Below, one piece after another: positions 5,667 to 6,562 of a stretch of 6,562 bases of DNA. Under the pieces are notes generated by a model. It saw only the letters and a program-made list of their open reading frames with translations, did no database searches and had not been told where the DNA came from. Source of the DNA: Bacteroidales bacterium (GTDB lineage Bacteria; Bacteroidota; Bacteroidia; Bacteroidales; UBA932); assembly GCA_017615135.1 (NCBI GenBank), contig JAGAAU010000143.1, positions 1 through 6,562 on the forward strand. Reading direction: 5' to 3'. Both the position numbers and the translations under genes were made by a program. The number at the start of each line of letters is the position of its first letter. Positions within the stretch are counted from its first letter, which is position 1.

Positions 5667-6562
5667 ATGTTGATTGGAAAGCTGGATCTTGGGGATAAAC
5701 CCGTGCTGCTAGCGCCCATGGAGGACGTTACGGACGTATCGTTCCGTCAGGTCTGCCGCAGCGAGGGGGCCGATATGGTGTACACCGAATTCGTGCCCTC
5801 AGACGGTCTGGTGCGCGATGCCGCCAAGGCCATAGCCAAGATGCATACCCTGGAATCCGAAGCCCCTGTGGGGATACAGATTTATGGTCATATCCCCGAA
5901 GCGATGGTTGAGGCTGCCCGGATGGCCGAAAATGCCGCTGAACTTGCCGGAGGACACGGTGCAGACGTAATAGACATAAACTTCGGCTGCCCGGTATCCA
6001 AGATTGCCGGCAGGGGAGCCGGTTCGGGAATGATGCGCGAGCCCGATAAAATGGTGGCCATTACCCGTGCGGTGGTGGATGCCGTAAAAAAGCCGGTTAC
6101 GGTGAAAACCAGGCTCGGCTGGGACGATTCCTCAAAGATAATAGTAGAACTTGCCGAGCGCCTGCAGGATGCCGGAATCGCCGCCCTGACCATACACGGC
6201 CGCACCCGCTGCCAAATGTACAGGGGAGAGGCGGACTGGAGTCTGATAGGAGCCGTCAAGGCCAATCCGAGAATGCATATTCCCATAATCGGCAACGGCG
6301 ACATAGATTCCCCGCAAAAGGCGGCGGAGGCGTTCTCCCGTTACGGGGTAGATGCGGTAATGGTGGGGAGAGCATCCTTCGGACATCCCTGGATTTTCCG
6401 GGAAATCAAGCATTTTCTGCGCACTGGAGAGGAAATGGAGCCGCTTACCGTGCGCGAAAAGGTTGAGATTGCACGCCGCCACCTTGCCCTTTCGATAGAG
6501 GCGAAGGGCCAGCCCAGGGGTATTTATGAGATGCGCCGCCACCTGTCCTGCTACTTCAAGGG
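5667..6562 (+). CDS. dusB: tRNA-dihydrouridine synthase (DusB-like), 3' truncated by the window edge
   Basis: An open frame of 298 full codons without a stop runs to the right edge. It is an FMN-dependent TIM-barrel enzyme that reduces specific uridines in the tRNA D-loop to dihydrouridine using NAD(P)H. Family landmarks appear in order: 'LLAPMEDVTD' (14-23, FMN-binding loop), 'VGIQIYG' (68-74), 'DINFGCP' with the catalytic acid C108, K147 in 'VTVKTRLGWDD' and H177 in 'LTIHGRTR' (tRNA/FMN contacts), 'IIGNGDI' (207-213) and 'VMVGRASFGHPW' (231-242, FMN phosphate). The last visible residues, 'MRRHLSCYFKG', match the 'R.H...Y.KG' helix, so roughly 20-35 residues are missing beyond the edge. The APMEDVTD form, instead of APMAGVTD, is what I associate with Bacteroidota. 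The start is the ATG at 5667, five bases after a -7 element. The DusB assignment over other Dus subfamilies is moderate; the enzyme class is very secure. Confidence 0.93.
   Translation, partial: MLIGKLDLGDKPVLLAPMEDVTDVSFRQVCRSEGADMVYTEFVPSDGLVRDAAKAIAKMHTLESEAPVGIQIYGHIPEAMVEAARMAENAAELAGGHGADVIDINFGCPVSKIAGRGAGSGMMREPDKMVAITRAVVDAVKKPVTVKTRLGWDDSSKIIVELAERLQDAGIAALTIHGRTRCQMYRGEADWSLIGAVKANPRMHIPIIGNGDIDSPQKAAEAFSRYGVDAVMVGRASFGHPWIFREIKHFLRTGEEMEPLTVREKVEIARRHLALSIEAKGQPRGIYEMRRHLSCYFK

Noticed and set aside
5624..5719. Extended aminopeptidase start at 5719
   Set aside because: It would add 32 residues with no homology, overlap the dus coding region and place the promoter box inside the gene.
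5888..6542. Minus-strand open frames opposite dus
   Set aside because: Antisense to a secure dihydrouridine synthase frame that has no stop to the window edge; no family features.

Overview
The window looks like a compact chromosomal segment from a member of the Bacteroidota, probably the order Bacteroidales. The protein set fits that group: a two-domain M16 peptidase, a cysteine-rich DUF3109 protein, HemW, a long three-domain Xaa-Pro aminopeptidase and a Bacteroidales-type Dus enzyme. Both intergenic gaps carry perfect TAnnTTTG elements, the -7 consensus of the Bacteroidota primary sigma factor, and no start has a clear Shine-Dalgarno sequence. Genus cannot be decided from the sequence alone. 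I see no phage, transposase, CRISPR, tRNA or rRNA signal.

Layout: positions 1-713 (+) hold the C-terminal part of an M16-family peptidase whose start lies outside the window. Its stop overlaps by one base (TGATG) the start of a 200-residue cysteine-rich DUF3109 protein (713-1315, +). That gene meets, with zero bases between stop codons, a small two-helix membrane protein on the minus strand (1316-1774). A 66-bp divergent promoter region (1775-1840) follows. To its right is a two-gene plus-strand operon: a membrane-anchored coiled-coil protein (1841-2770) coupled by a one-base overlap (TAATG) to hemW (2770-3825). hemW runs tail-to-tail, with a 20-bp overlap, into a minus-strand Xaa-Pro aminopeptidase (3806-5623). 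A 43-bp divergent promoter region (5624-5666) separates this from a dihydrouridine synthase gene (5667 to the right edge, incomplete at its 3' end). About 98% of the window is coding, and no stretch above 300 bases lacks a gene.

The genes are mostly housekeeping: peptide and protein turnover (M16, M24), heme delivery (HemW), tRNA modification (Dus), plus three poorly characterised proteins (DUF3109, the coiled-coil protein and the small membrane protein). I find no clear new multi-gene system. The points most worth checking are in hemW. It appears to carry an extra segment of about 18 residues just after the Fe-S motif, encoded by a run of consecutive hairpin-forming palindromes, and to lack most of its C-terminal winged-helix region. 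Other points are the mirrored back-to-back promoters in both divergent gaps, a 24-bp in-frame tandem repeat in the DUF3109 gene, and the coupling of an uncharacterised coiled-coil membrane protein to hemW.
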